NCBI GenBank assembly: GCA_949987705.1 | Contig: OX465281.1 | Coordinates: forward strand, 167,724,516 to 167,788,515 | DNA: 64,000 nucleotides | Direction: 5' to 3' | Source of the DNA: Thereva unica | Lineage: Eukaryota > Arthropoda > Insecta > Diptera > Therevidae | Translations under genes and position numbers: made by a program | In this document: piece by piece, positions 52,991 to 63,021 of the stretch | How positions within the stretch are numbered: position 1 is the first letter of the stretch | Layout of the letters: each line of letters starts with the position of its first letter | Notes under the pieces: model-generated | Told to the model about the DNA's origin: nothing | The model's input: only the letters and a program-made list of their open reading frames with translations | Databases searched by the model: none

Positions 52991-54217
52991 TACTATATAA
53001 TATACTATATAATATATAATAGCGAAAAGTTGCAGGTAGGTAGGTAAAGTCCCACTCTTAACATTTCGAAAGTTAGGTTATTTGGCCAATATGAGATCAG
53101 GACAGTAGCAGAGATTTCAGCAACTTTACTCACATCAGGAAGAACAGCTCATTCTATGTTTAAGATACCGATCGAAGAAGATCATTATGGAAAATCCTGC
53201 GTGGAACAAATCTAAAAACCTGCGTGGAAAAAATCTAAAGTTTTACAAAACTGCATGATGGCTGTCTGGGAATGCGATGAGTGTACTATGAAAAATAAAG
53301 TATCTATTAACAGAACATCGCGAGATTTAAGATGTAAAAACCAATTATTTTGGGGAGTAACAGTTTTATTGGCGTAGATTCCTTGCAAATGTTGCCGGCT
53401 GTCTGGACAAATATGTGGGCCGATGATATTGATGCGTGTCTGAAATGATCAATCATTTAGGGACATATTGGAAAACGTCATTTAAAGCAAAAGATGAGAG
53501 CGCAATCGGAAACCTCAGAATTCAGTACTATTCTCCTCAACATAGGATATACAATAGAAAATGTTTTGAGATTAATGAGAATGATGACAGTGAGCTGCTG
53601 GATGTTGTTTGAAAGTTCGTAATAGACGAGGAAATTTTGATGAGCAACATTTATGACGATTTCGAAAATATCAACTAAACTAAATCGACTCAACTTTGTA
53701 ATGCCACAAACATGAAATACCTACAAGTGAAACATTTAACATCGTTTATAAACAAGCGTTACAGTGGATTGTTAACCAGTGCCGTGCGGGCGGTATGACC
53801 GGAAACGACGACACACGAAAACGGGAAGCAGGGACTGTCCTTTTTAGGATCAAATCAGTAGTATCGCCTTAAAATGTTGGCAATCTTTTTCTCAAGCCAT
53901 GTTCGCCATTGGGCAAGTTCAGGGTGCCAATTATCTGAGAACGTCAAAATCTACGCGCACAAGACATATCCTGAATAAAATTGGCTAGGAATCTGTTGTG
54001 CACGTAGTACAAAAGTTTTCCGATGGTTAACCTCGAGTTTTATAAAAAAGTTGTAGGTAACATGTTCACTTTAAGGTTTTTTATATATCCAAAATCATGT
54101 CTTGCAGATTTGTTCTTTGTTTCATTATACCCTTTTATTATTACGGACTATGCACACATAATTTTGTTTTATTAAAAGGTGTTGCGACGCACGCAGGTTT
54201 TTGCTAGTTAATGGTGT

Positions 54218-54343
54218 TCAATTCTTTCACAGCAAGGAATTTTCCTTGGTTATCCGTCAAATTTGTCTGCTCAAAGTGCAATCACCGAATCACCGTTACG
54301 GTATTTAATGCCTTTTTTATTTCAGATCGACAACATTAGTTCA
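54218..54343 (+). repeat. 126-bp direct repeat, copy 1
   Basis: Matches 55335-55460 with six substitutions and no gaps. It ends in a TTTTTTATTTCAG pyrimidine-AG stretch that resembles a splice acceptor, followed by ATCGACAACATTAGTTCA. The frame that is open in copy 2 is also open here. Confidence 0.85.
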
Positions 54344-55334
54344 GTACAAATCTCTTCATTAACAGCCTCAATAGTCACTTAACCTTGAACTTGAAATTAA
54401 GTCAGCTGTAACCAAATTCCTTGTAATAAAAATTTTCTAACAGTTGAATATTAACAATTCTGTTATCATAAAAGGTTCGCTCTCTCAAATCCCTTCGTTA
54501 TCAATTAATTATTTGTCACCGCTATCTTTGAACAACTCTTACCGGTCATTGCATATATGTACTATGTACAAAAACGCAAACAAATAATATGGTACAAAGT
54601 TCAAAACAGTCGAGTCATAGGATCATCGTCTCTTACAAAGACGTAACCGAGATCGATAATGAGATAAAAATAAATTTAGGGAATTACCTTTATTGAGAGA
54701 ATTAAAATTAATATTTTGGGCCATTCGCTTGGTTTCTCAAGGTCCTAGTGAAAATTAGATGCACTGCATATTATACCGAAATATAATATTACCTAGAGAT
54801 GATAAAATTTCAATTTCACGCGTTCTTAAGGAAGATACACTCTTAGTGGGATGGATTAACAAAATTATTCATAATTAATTTGTATTATTTTGCTTTCCTT
54901 TAGCCAATCTCCTTGATCATTCGCCAATTCAATTTTAGAATTATTGTTATTGTTTATATGCTGCTTAGTTTTGAAATGATGCGGACAACAATTACGCAGA
55001 AACACAGATTTTCGTTTAAATATTTGTTACAATCATCCCGACGGAAAATGCGTCTTCATTTTAGTAATGGAGACACTATTAAAATAAAGGTTTTACCAAA
55101 TGGAAAAACTACTCGAATGTAAAATCATTGTTTATTTATCTATTGCTTCTCGATTTCCTCTTCGCTCATTCTATTTTCTCAATTCATCAAGGTCGACTTG
55201 AGTTAATAAAGGTTACTGAGCATCATTGTTTCAGTTTTTCTACTGTTTCTTTCATTTTAGTGTCAACACCTCAAGGTGATTTGTTACTTTACAGTTTTGA
55301 AACATATCTAAATGTTTCAACGGGGGGAGTATGC

Positions 55335-55460
55335 TCAATTCTTTCACAGCAAGGAATTTTCCTCGGTTATCCGTCAAATTTGTCTGCTCAAGGTCCAATC
55401 ACCGAATCATCGTTAGGGTATTTAATGCCTTTTTTATTTCAGATGGACAACATTAGTTCA
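55335..55460 (+). repeat. 126-bp direct repeat, copy 2
   Basis: Second copy, 1,117 bases downstream of the first. It lies inside the open frame 55128-55601. The flanks of the two copies are unrelated as far as I can see. Confidence 0.85.
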
Positions 55461-55859
55461 CAAAGAAAAGGTCAAATTACACATGCCTTGGAACCACGTA
55501 TGAAAGGAAGCATGGTCATTCGGGTACAGTGGACATTAATCAACATAAATCATTATCATATTTGGCGATCCTGGACATTAATCAGCACCACAGTTTATTA
55601 ATCGGACATTCACTTAAAATTTACGATATTCCTTCAAATTTTACTCTGGTAACACCTATCACCTCACATCCCTACTTCTATCATCGAAGCAAGATCACTT
55701 CACGTTACGCTTTTCTTTTGTATCCCCATTTGAATTGAATTCAAGCAAATTGATAAAAATTGTTGCGCACGAAGCGATCGCTCTCTTCGTACCAGATCAT
55801 CAACGAGGTAAGTTGGCTTGAACTTAAGCATTTTTCTTTTCCTTCCCTTTTCCTTCCTT

Positions 55860-56195
55860 TTGTTATTGGGACTCGACCATCAACAAATTATTAACCTTTC
55901 CTTTTGTTGTTGGGAATCGACCATCAACAAAATTACTAATAATCCTTTTGTTCTTGGGACTCGACCATGAACAACTCTTAATTTTCCTTGTTGTTGAGAC
56001 TCGACCATCAACAAATTACTAATCTTTCCTTTTGTTGTTGGGACTCGACCATCAACAAAATTACTAATATTCCGTTTGTTTTTGGGACTCGACCATAAAC
56101 AAACTATTAACTTTCCTTGCTGTTGGGACTCGACGATCAACAAATTACTAACCTTTCCTTTGTTGTTGGGACTCGACCATCAACAAATCAATCCT
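55860..56195 (+). repeat. Minisatellite, about 8 units of 40-45 bp
   Basis: The unit is TTGTTGTTGGGACTCGACCA followed by TCAACAAATTACTAA and CCTTTCC. It recurs at about 55866, 55911, 55956, 55996, 56039, 56084, 56126 and 56168 with small changes. An open frame on the minus strand (55880-56143) simply translates the repeat. Confidence 0.9.
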
Positions 56196-57834
56196 TGTTC
56201 CGTTTTCTCTCCCTATAATACCAAGTTCAAGGCCAACTGTAGAAATCAGGTGAGTAAGTACCTTATTCAGAGCATTGATACTAAATACATATATATTTCA
56301 TTCTTTTCATACATACATATATATATTCTCTCGCTTTATTTGGTGATTTGGTGAAGTTTAATTCTCCAACAATTTTTCTCGTTATTTATTTTTCAATCCC
56401 ACAAGTTTCGAATTTAGTGATCAACTTTATAGAGGTTTCTATGCAATTCGATAATTGCTTTATTAATAACTGTAGCTTACAACGTTAATGAGGTGGTGAA
56501 TCAGGTGAACACTGATGAATTCAAATTATAGTTTACAACGTTGTTGAGGATGTGCAATAAATTTTGGGTGGATGTTCATTTTGAGTCGATTTGAATTTAT
56601 AACATATTATATATATTTTTCTTTCATTGAATTTATTTTGTTGATGAATTTTTAAACTAACTAACTGAATTAATTAACTAATCCTAACAATAATTATATC
56701 ATATAAACATTTTTAATTATATCATATAACCATCTTTAATTTACAGAATTATTATTGGAATTTTTGAATTCACATTTAATATTACATACTACAAATTTAT
56801 TGAATTGATGTTACTAAATAAAATTGAAGTGTTCTAATTGAATTTTTACTCTTTTCAGATGTTCGGCAATTAGAAGCCAAATGCAGCAAATAAATTTCCT
56901 CTATTTTTTTGAAGTTTTTGCAACAAAAACATATAGTCCTTCGAGCTTGATTAGTTTTATCTGCAACAAAACTTGTCCGATGAATTCCTGTATTTTCTGA
57001 GGTTTTTAATACAAAAACAATGGAATAAATATATGTATATATACATGGGTCAAAACGCGTCAACCGGATCAGTGCTCCGGCCAAAAATTGGTAGCACCTA
57101 CAAAGATGGTTTTGGACTTAAAATTTTCGTTTTTTTATGAACATTATATGCCAAAACTTACTGTGATATTTTTTTAAACAAAATGGAGTACGAAATTAAC
57201 AAATTTAAATAAAGAGGATTCAAGTTGGCAGATATGAATTTAAGAAACTCGAAAGTTATTGCAATATTAAAGATCGTTTTCAGAAAATTCTGTTTTGTTG
57301 TTTGGGGCTTATGATAATGTTTGTATTATTAGATTATTTACAATCAATACAGTAGATCAAAAATAGTGCCTCTAGATATCGAAAGTTGTATCTAATGAAA
57401 CACATAATCTCCCGATCACACTTTAATTGTTAGAAATAATGTTTAAAAATTGCTAGTGAGATTCTCAGTGTTTATTGATTTTGTTGTGGCTAGAAATTCT
57501 TTACATTTGAAATGCAGTAATTTAATTAAGGGACTTAACACAAATTCAACTGAGAAGATTAATAAGGTTCACTGTTTGAACATACTAACGATTTTATATA
57601 ATTTCAAAAATCAAGTACATAGATTGTTGTATATCGGGATATAAGTACGAATATAACAGTGCCTTAGAATTTGTGAGAATAAATGGAGAGGTTGATTACA
57701 GATCATATTTCTGAGATGAATTACTTTCTCAAGGTAGTGTCATTACGTACTTTTCTCTGATGTTTTTATCTTTTTTACCGATTATATAATGAATAGTAAC
57801 TTGCTTTTTCAATATTAGTGTTAAAATAATTTAT
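56196..57834. other. AT-rich non-coding interval
   Basis: No gene recognised. TATATG/CATACATA-type simple sequence occurs at about 56290-56330 and 57030-57050. Two related words, TTATAGTTTACAACGTT (56527) and TAGCTTACAACGTTAATGAG (56472), hint at a small local duplication. Confidence 0.4.
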
Positions 57835-57963
57835 TTATTTATTTATTTGCCAAACAAGGCACTTAACAAAAATAGTTACAGATAAAAAAATACATATTAA
57901 CATTAATAAGGAACATTGCAGTATTTAATATTTAAATATTAAACTAAGACTAGGTCTATAATG

Positions 57964-60795
57964 TTAGTTAGAAGAGGACAATAGGGAAATTAGTTTTCTT
58001 TTATAGGAACTTTTGTTAATTGAGGGAGAGAAACAGGACGCGTAGGAATTGAAGGTAATGCAGCACCTGTTAACAGGCTCGTTTCTAGCATATTCAGTGC
58101 GATGCGGGTACTCTTTAAGCAGCTTGGAATGTCTTGTTTGTCGAGTATCGTTAAATTTGATTGTGTCCGACAGGAACTGCACCTTGAGGTTATTGTTCAG
58201 GACATCCAGGGTAAAACAAGATATAAGCAATTTCCGTCTAAGGGATAGAGGCAAGAGATCAAGGATTTTGAGCCTGTCCTTATAGTGAGGAAGGTTGTGA
58301 AAATCCGAAGGATTATAGAGGTTCCTAAGCGCGAAAAGAAGGAACTTCTTTTGGACAGATTCTATTCGATTACTACTAATTTGAAATAAAGGATCCCAGA
58401 TCTGGCACGCATACTCAAGAATAGGACGGACCAATGAGCAAAACAAGGCTTTAGTAACCCAAACATTGTCGAATTCTTTAGCTCTTCTCTTGATAAAGCC
58501 CAACAGCTTGTTGGATCTAGCAATAATATTATCATAGTGTAAGTTAAAGTTTAACTTGCTGTCGAGGACAATGCCTAAATCAACAATGTGATCGACACGA
58601 TCCAAGACATTGTCATTGAGATAATAATTTTGCAGCTGTTTGTTTCTTTTCCTGGAGAAGGTAATTACGTGGCACTTACTGGTGTTAAGAAGAAGATTGT
58701 TAGTGGTGCACCAGTCATGTAGTGCATTAAGTTTCGACTGTAAAAAGGATACATCAGTTTGAGACCTTATAGCACTATAAATTTTTAAATCATCGGCGTA
58801 AAAGAGGTGCGGAATGTCATTTAATATTTCAGATAGATCGGAAATGAATATGTTAAATATAAGTGGCCCTGGGTGGCTGCCTTGCGGTACACCTGAGGTT
58901 ACATTGATTTCTTTTGAGAGGAAGCCCTGAAATCTTACCACCTGAGTTCTCCCGTTAAGATAGGATGTTATCCAATCCAGAAGGGGGCCGGATATCCCAA
59001 ATCTTAATAATTTCATATATAGAATGTGGTGGTCTACTCGATCGAATGCCTTGCTGAAGTCAGTGTAGACAGCGTCAAACTGGTGGCCTTGTTCCATACC
59101 GCGCAGTAGTTCGGATATCATTATCATAAGATTGGATGTGGTGGAACGACCTTTTCTGAAACCATGTTGCTGATCGTTTAGGTTCGGAACAATTAGAGGG
59201 GCAATCTTGTCATAGATAAGTTTTTCAAATAGTTTAGGGATAACAGATAGGATAGCAATGCCCCTATAGTTGTCCACCGCATGTTTATCACCTGACTTAA
59301 AGATTGGTGTGAGGAAGGATTTCTTCCATACCGAAGGAAACTTACCGGCAGAAAGGGACTTGTTAAAAATGAGGTGAAGAGGGAGTAGAATGAGTTGGGC
59401 GTGGCTCTGCAAAAAACTTGCAGGTAGACAGTCCGGACCGTGACCTTTATTGACCTCCAGATCTATAAGACCTGTCATTATATCTTCGGGCGATAAAGAT
59501 ATATTGTCTATAAGGACCGCAGTTTCGGAATGCTCTCTTGGGACAGTGTGTGCAGTCGAAGAAATGGGGCAGAAGATTTCACTGAACCTGTCCGCAAACA
59601 TGTTTGAAATTTCTTGGGGGAGAGAGGAGTGCGTGATACCGTTTGTCATTGTTGTCGGGTAGCCTGATGTTTTTCGCTTTAGGTTAACGAAATCAAAGAA
59701 TTTTTTAGGATTACGTATGATATTTTCACCGACAGTCTTTGCATAGGTAGTATAGGCCTCCCGTGACCTATGATTAAATTCTGAGGCTAACCTGGCGTAT
59801 TCAGATTTCTGCTCAGCACTAACATTGTTGTTATTTTTCACTACGCGGTACAATTTATTTCTCCTATTACGAAGGGACCGAATGTTTTTGTCAAGCCATG
59901 GATCCGTCAATTTATCCCTTTTTTTTATTTTGGGTACGAATCTGCCAATGGTGTTAAAGATAACATCGTAGAATCTAGTAACTAGCTCGTCAATATCATC
60001 ACCATCAAGTAGATCCTCCCAGTTAATAAGGGATAATTCAGTGCTAATACTAACATTATCGGCATTCTTAAAATCGAAGACTACAGAGTTGTTATAGGAG
60101 GCGAGAAAATCCGTTATTGTAGAACTGAGCTCGACGACCCACGCGGAATGATGTGTAGTATTATTAAATAGATTCTCCTCTTCAGAAGCGGGAAGCACGT
60201 TCAAATCCTCATAGAGGTTAGTGAAGATTAAATCCAACCATTTCCCATTTGAATTTGGTTGGCTAATTACCTGTTGCAAGTCGTTGCTGTAAAGATTGTC
60301 GATAAACTTTATATCGACGGGGTTTGATACATTAATCGGAAGTAAATAACTGTCTTCCTCGTCACGAATAAAAGATATATTAGGCCGATTAAAATCACCT
60401 ATGATTAATATATCTTTGCTATCGTTGGATATTTCATCTATTATATGAATCACATTCTCATATATAGATTCGTCGGAGTTTGGAGGTAAGTAAAAAGAAC
60501 CGATGACAATGTATTTATTTCCGAACTTTACTCGTACTAAAATATGTTTGAAGGTTTGAGACGATGTAGTCGCGATAAGTTCACTATTTAAGGGGTCTCT
60601 AACAGCTATGAGGACACCACCTCCTCTTGAGAGACCGGTAGATTTATAATCTCTATCGCATCTATAAATGGACCAGCTGCCATGCAAGATCTCCTCGTTA
60701 AGGAAGGAGTCATTCAACCAAGTCTCGGTTAACACCAGTACATTGAAGTCACAGGATGTGGAGTCGATAAAAAGATCCTTCAGTTTGCCTCTCAT
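57964..60795 (-). CDS. Family B ORF2: endonuclease and reverse transcriptase
   Basis: A 943-codon open frame. The APE endonuclease shows LVLTETWLNDSF, SRGGGVLIAVRD, IVIGSFYLPP, LIIGDFNRPN and DLIFTN. The final box is HHSAWVVE where SDH is usual. A linker (WLDKNIRSLRNRRNKLYR) follows, then RT motifs GHGPDCLPASFLQ, FLTPIFKSGDKH, NYRGIAILSV, QHGFRKGRSTTSNL, VYTDFSKAFDRVDHHIL, TSGVPQGSHPGPLIF and the catalytic FYADD (665-669). The C-terminal region has LGIVLDSKLNF and VRPILEYACQIWDP. The first Met lies inside the endonuclease: the upstream in-frame codons read LRLFYHNCSG, containing the conserved Asn. True initiation is therefore upstream, just after the ORF1 stop. The frame is unbroken. Confidence 0.88.
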   Translation of the reverse strand: MRGKLKDLFIDSTSCDFNVLVLTETWLNDSFLNEEILHGSWSIYRCDRDYKSTGLSRGGGVLIAVRDPLNSELIATTSSQTFKHILVRVKFGNKYIVIGSFYLPPNSDESIYENVIHIIDEISNDSKDILIIGDFNRPNISFIRDEEDSYLLPINVSNPVDIKFIDNLYSNDLQQVISQPNSNGKWLDLIFTNLYEDLNVLPASEEENLFNNTTHHSAWVVELSSTITDFLASYNNSVVFDFKNADNVSISTELSLINWEDLLDGDDIDELVTRFYDVIFNTIGRFVPKIKKRDKLTDPWLDKNIRSLRNRRNKLYRVVKNNNNVSAEQKSEYARLASEFNHRSREAYTTYAKTVGENIIRNPKKFFDFVNLKRKTSGYPTTMTNGITHSSLPQEISNMFADRFSEIFCPISSTAHTVPREHSETAVLIDNISLSPEDIMTGLIDLEVNKGHGPDCLPASFLQSHAQLILLPLHLIFNKSLSAGKFPSVWKKSFLTPIFKSGDKHAVDNYRGIAILSVIPKLFEKLIYDKIAPLIVPNLNDQQHGFRKGRSTTSNLMIMISELLRGMEQGHQFDAVYTDFSKAFDRVDHHILYMKLLRFGISGPLLDWITSYLNGRTQVVRFQGFLSKEINVTSGVPQGSHPGPLIFNIFISDLSEILNDIPHLFYADDLKIYSAIRSQTDVSFLQSKLNALHDWCTTNNLLLNTSKCHVITFSRKRNKQLQNYYLNDNVLDRVDHIVDLGIVLDSKLNFNLHYDNIIARSNKLLGFIKRRAKEFDNVWVTKALFCSLVRPILEYACQIWDPLFQISSNRIESVQKKFLLFALRNLYNPSDFHNLPHYKDRLKILDLLPLSLRRKLLISCFTLDVLNNNLKVQFLSDTIKFNDTRQTRHSKLLKEYPHRTEYARNEPVNRCCITFNSYASCFSPSINKSSYKRKLISLLSSSN

Positions 60796-60891
60796 CCCAC
60801 TGCAGTTATGATAGAAGAGTCTTAAGTTATCGGAAGATGTTAGTTTTGAATGACGGACTGGGAGATGGTTAGAATTTCGAGGGGAAGCTAG

Positions 60892-61500
60892 TTAAGGACG
60901 ATAATATCTATTTGATTCGTCCCGACTCCTTTGAAGTTGGGAGATATGTTTTGCTCTGACATGGGACCCATATGCAGAGAGGTCCTTACTAACTTGCTGA
61001 GGGGAAATTTGGAATTGTTCATAGAAATTTGTAAAGAGTTCCAGGAGGGCATTACGTTCAGTAGGTAGGCCCTCTTGCTGAATAGAAATAATTAGACTAG
61101 TCCTGGTCTTACCATTAATGCAAGTTGAATCTGGTTTGTTGTGCATGTAAGCCAGGAATAGGCGAACATCATCAAAGATCCTCTTTTCTCGCAAGCGTGA
61201 AAGCAAATATCTCTTATCTTCGGAGTCAGCAGATATAATGGTATTTTTTACCACCGGGGGTTGTAGAGGATTCAAGAAAGGCGACTTGGATCTTACCGAA
61301 GAATCCGATGACATTTGCTGTGGCGGGGTTGGTTGAGGTAGAGCATCGCAGATGTCAGCGTAGGAACGGCCGCCAACAATAACGTGACTTCGCGCGAAAT
61401 TCGGGTAATTAGTGGTTGGGAGTGGATCATTAGAAACGTTAGTGCTCTTAGTTTTTCTAATGGTGGTTGGAAGTACGTAAATTTTTTGTATTATTGGTTA
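60892..61500 (-). CDS. Family B ORF1 region, C-terminal block
   Basis: The frame is open from 61500 to the TAA at 60892. It includes FARSHVIVGGRSYADICDAL, a proline patch, then MSSDSSVRSKSPFLNPLQPP (Met at 61314), EDKRYLLSRLREKRIFDDVR and a basic C-terminus RSRDESNRYYRP. The domain is not one I can name. It is in the same frame as ORF2, and only the TAA separates the two. It could be the end of ORF1 or a small separate ORF. Confidence 0.55.
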
Positions 61501-61620
61501 GTGAGTTAGTACAGTTGGTGAATTATTAGTAGTGTTAGTGTATATTTTGTTAGGTTTTACTTTAGGGCTACTCTTAGATTTACTTAGCCTATCTATCCAT
61601 CGGTGTAAAATTAAGTTCTT

Positions 61621-61887
61621 TCATGTAAAGATCTTTGCCTCATTCTGGAACAACCAATCGTATCTAGAGGGCAAGGCCAATTTGAAGCTCCTGGGTTTAT
61701 TGGGCTTCTTATTTCGATGACTGACTTCTTCGCAGTTCGATATATCAATCGAGAAGTCAGTTTTAAACAGCGAAATTACCCAAGATGAGTTGAATCGTGG
61801 TTGCACGCCCTTGAGGAAATAATAGGACACGTTGTCGTTGGTGCTCGAGACATTTACTGTCCTGACGTTACTTATGCCGCTGCACAT
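61621..61887 (-). CDS. Family B ORF1 region, middle block
   Basis: An 88-codon frame beginning MCSGISNVRTVNVSSTNDNV, with YYFLKGVQPRFNSSWVISLF and, near its end, RSFKLALPSRYDWLF. The 'FKLALPxxxxxxLF' pattern resembles the RNA-binding C-terminal domain of CR1-type ORF1 proteins. It overlaps the end of the 61872-62927 frame by 16 bases in another frame, so either an ATG-overlap arrangement or a frameshift split one ORF1. Confidence 0.5.
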   Translation of the reverse strand: MCSGISNVRTVNVSSTNDNVSYYFLKGVQPRFNSSWVISLFKTDFSIDISNCEEVSHRNKKPNKPRSFKLALPSRYDWLFQNEAKIFT

Positions 61888-62927
61888 GGGGCACGCTGTT
61901 TCTTTCTATTGCTGCGCCCGGAAGTTTTCGGTGTCTGTTGATTTTTGTTGCTGATCCTTTCCAGCCGGGCATCCCATTCTCCCTGAGACCAAGTCGTGCC
62001 GAACTTATTAATCGTGCGCTCCGGCAGATGAAGCGGTGGTAGATTAGTCGGCGAATTTTCCGAAATAGATAAGGTCCGCTGGTGGAGGCCGTTGATTGGG
62101 GACCTCAGAGTAAAGTTGTCGTCGTAGATAATATCGTTGATATTTTCACTGAACGGCAGATCTTCACTTAATCCAGCAGGAGGAGAGATCGGGTCTATTG
62201 GATTTAGTGACTTAATGGCAGCCAGTTCAAATTGGAGGTTGTTGAGCTGGAAATTTAGTTCCCTTTTAAGTAGATTAACTGCCTTTTCCAACTCAGAGAA
62301 TTTGCTCCCATGGTCAGCTAGGATATCTTGGATATCATTGCTGGAACTGCAGCGATTAGCATCTGAGCTCAACTTAATTTTTTTTAGGGATGCAGCAATC
62401 ATATTAAGCTCAAATTTCAAAAATTTTTCGAAATCATCAGAGCACTTAGGGGCATCCTTGGATAAATTATCAACTTTTGATCTAAGAAGTTGAAAACTCT
62501 TAGCGGTCTGGAGTTGGCTACTCTCAATCCTATCCACCGCATAAGAAAGCTCGTCCACATTCTGAATTATCAGCTGGGCACTTCTGTCCGTGTTAAAGGC
62601 CTTTGCGCTGCAAGCTTCCAAATCACTTTTAATGTGAGTCAGCGCCTCCGCCAAATTGTCGATGTTGTTGTTGTTCGCTTTAATTGCCATCAATACATGA
62701 GACAAGTTGATCGACTTGCAGTCTGCGCAGTAGAATTTAAAAGCTTTTTTAAATTCATTTACATGATGTAGCGCAGTGCGGGAGAGTCCAATGCATGAGG
62801 CATGGAATGATACCTGGCATATACCACTGCTTGTGACCCACTGGGTGACGTCGGCGGTGGAGTTGTCGATGGTGCAAGAATTATTACCGCAATTGCTCAT
62901 GTTGATAGAAGAACAGTTAAGGACCAT
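61872..62927 (-). CDS. Family B ORF1 protein: PHD-like finger and coiled coil
   Basis: 351 codons from ATG at 62927 (an in-frame Met follows nine codons later at MSNCGNNSC). A Cys/His cluster, CGNNSC ... CQVSFHASCIG ... FYCADC (about residues 12-70), matches the PHD-like finger found in ORF1 of some CR1/Jockey elements. A long helical region with heptads (SAQLIIQNVDELSYAVDRIE, FSELEKAVNLLKRELNFQLN) covers about residues 75-245 and would multimerise. The tail is basic (RSNRKKQRAPC). It would bind element RNA and possibly chromatin. Confidence 0.75.
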   Translation of the reverse strand: MVLNCSSINMSNCGNNSCTIDNSTADVTQWVTSSGICQVSFHASCIGLSRTALHHVNEFKKAFKFYCADCKSINLSHVLMAIKANNNNIDNLAEALTHIKSDLEACSAKAFNTDRSAQLIIQNVDELSYAVDRIESSQLQTAKSFQLLRSKVDNLSKDAPKCSDDFEKFLKFELNMIAASLKKIKLSSDANRCSSSNDIQDILADHGSKFSELEKAVNLLKRELNFQLNNLQFELAAIKSLNPIDPISPPAGLSEDLPFSENINDIIYDDNFTLRSPINGLHQRTLSISENSPTNLPPLHLPERTINKFGTTWSQGEWDARLERISNKNQQTPKTSGRSNRKKQRAPCAAA

Positions 62928-63021
62928 TGTGTCTTCTTACTATATCTCATAATATTTGAAACAAGATGAAAAAAGACATAATGTTTATTTCATTACTATA
63001 TTTATTTACTTCTAAATTACA

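Larger units (their letters stand above)
52993..55859. other. Interval without recognised genes; contains a 126-bp direct repeat
   Basis: Short frames such as 53478-53693 (-) and 54913-55122 (+) have no recognisable domain. A 157-codon frame at 55128-55601 contains VSTPQGDLLLYSFETYLNVS and QQGIFLGYPSNLSAQ but matches nothing I know. The segment 53230-53350 reads WECDECTMKNKVSINRTSRD in one frame, which is weakly zinc-ribbon-like but isolated. Confidence 0.4.
57835..62960 (-). mobile_element. Family B non-LTR retrotransposon, near-complete
   Basis: Read on the minus strand: a short leader, an ORF1 region (62927 to 60892 in three blocks), ORF2 (to 57964), a 3' UTR of about 120 bases, and a tail of (AAAT)n repeats (TTTATTTATTTATTTATTTG on the plus strand, 57829-57850). 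This is a complete two-ORF plan for an APE-type non-LTR element of the Jockey/CR1 group. I could not identify a target-site duplication, and the 5' boundary is approximate. Confidence 0.8.

Noticed and set aside
55860..56195. CRISPR-like array
   Set aside because: Units are contiguous with no unique spacers, and the context is an insect genome.
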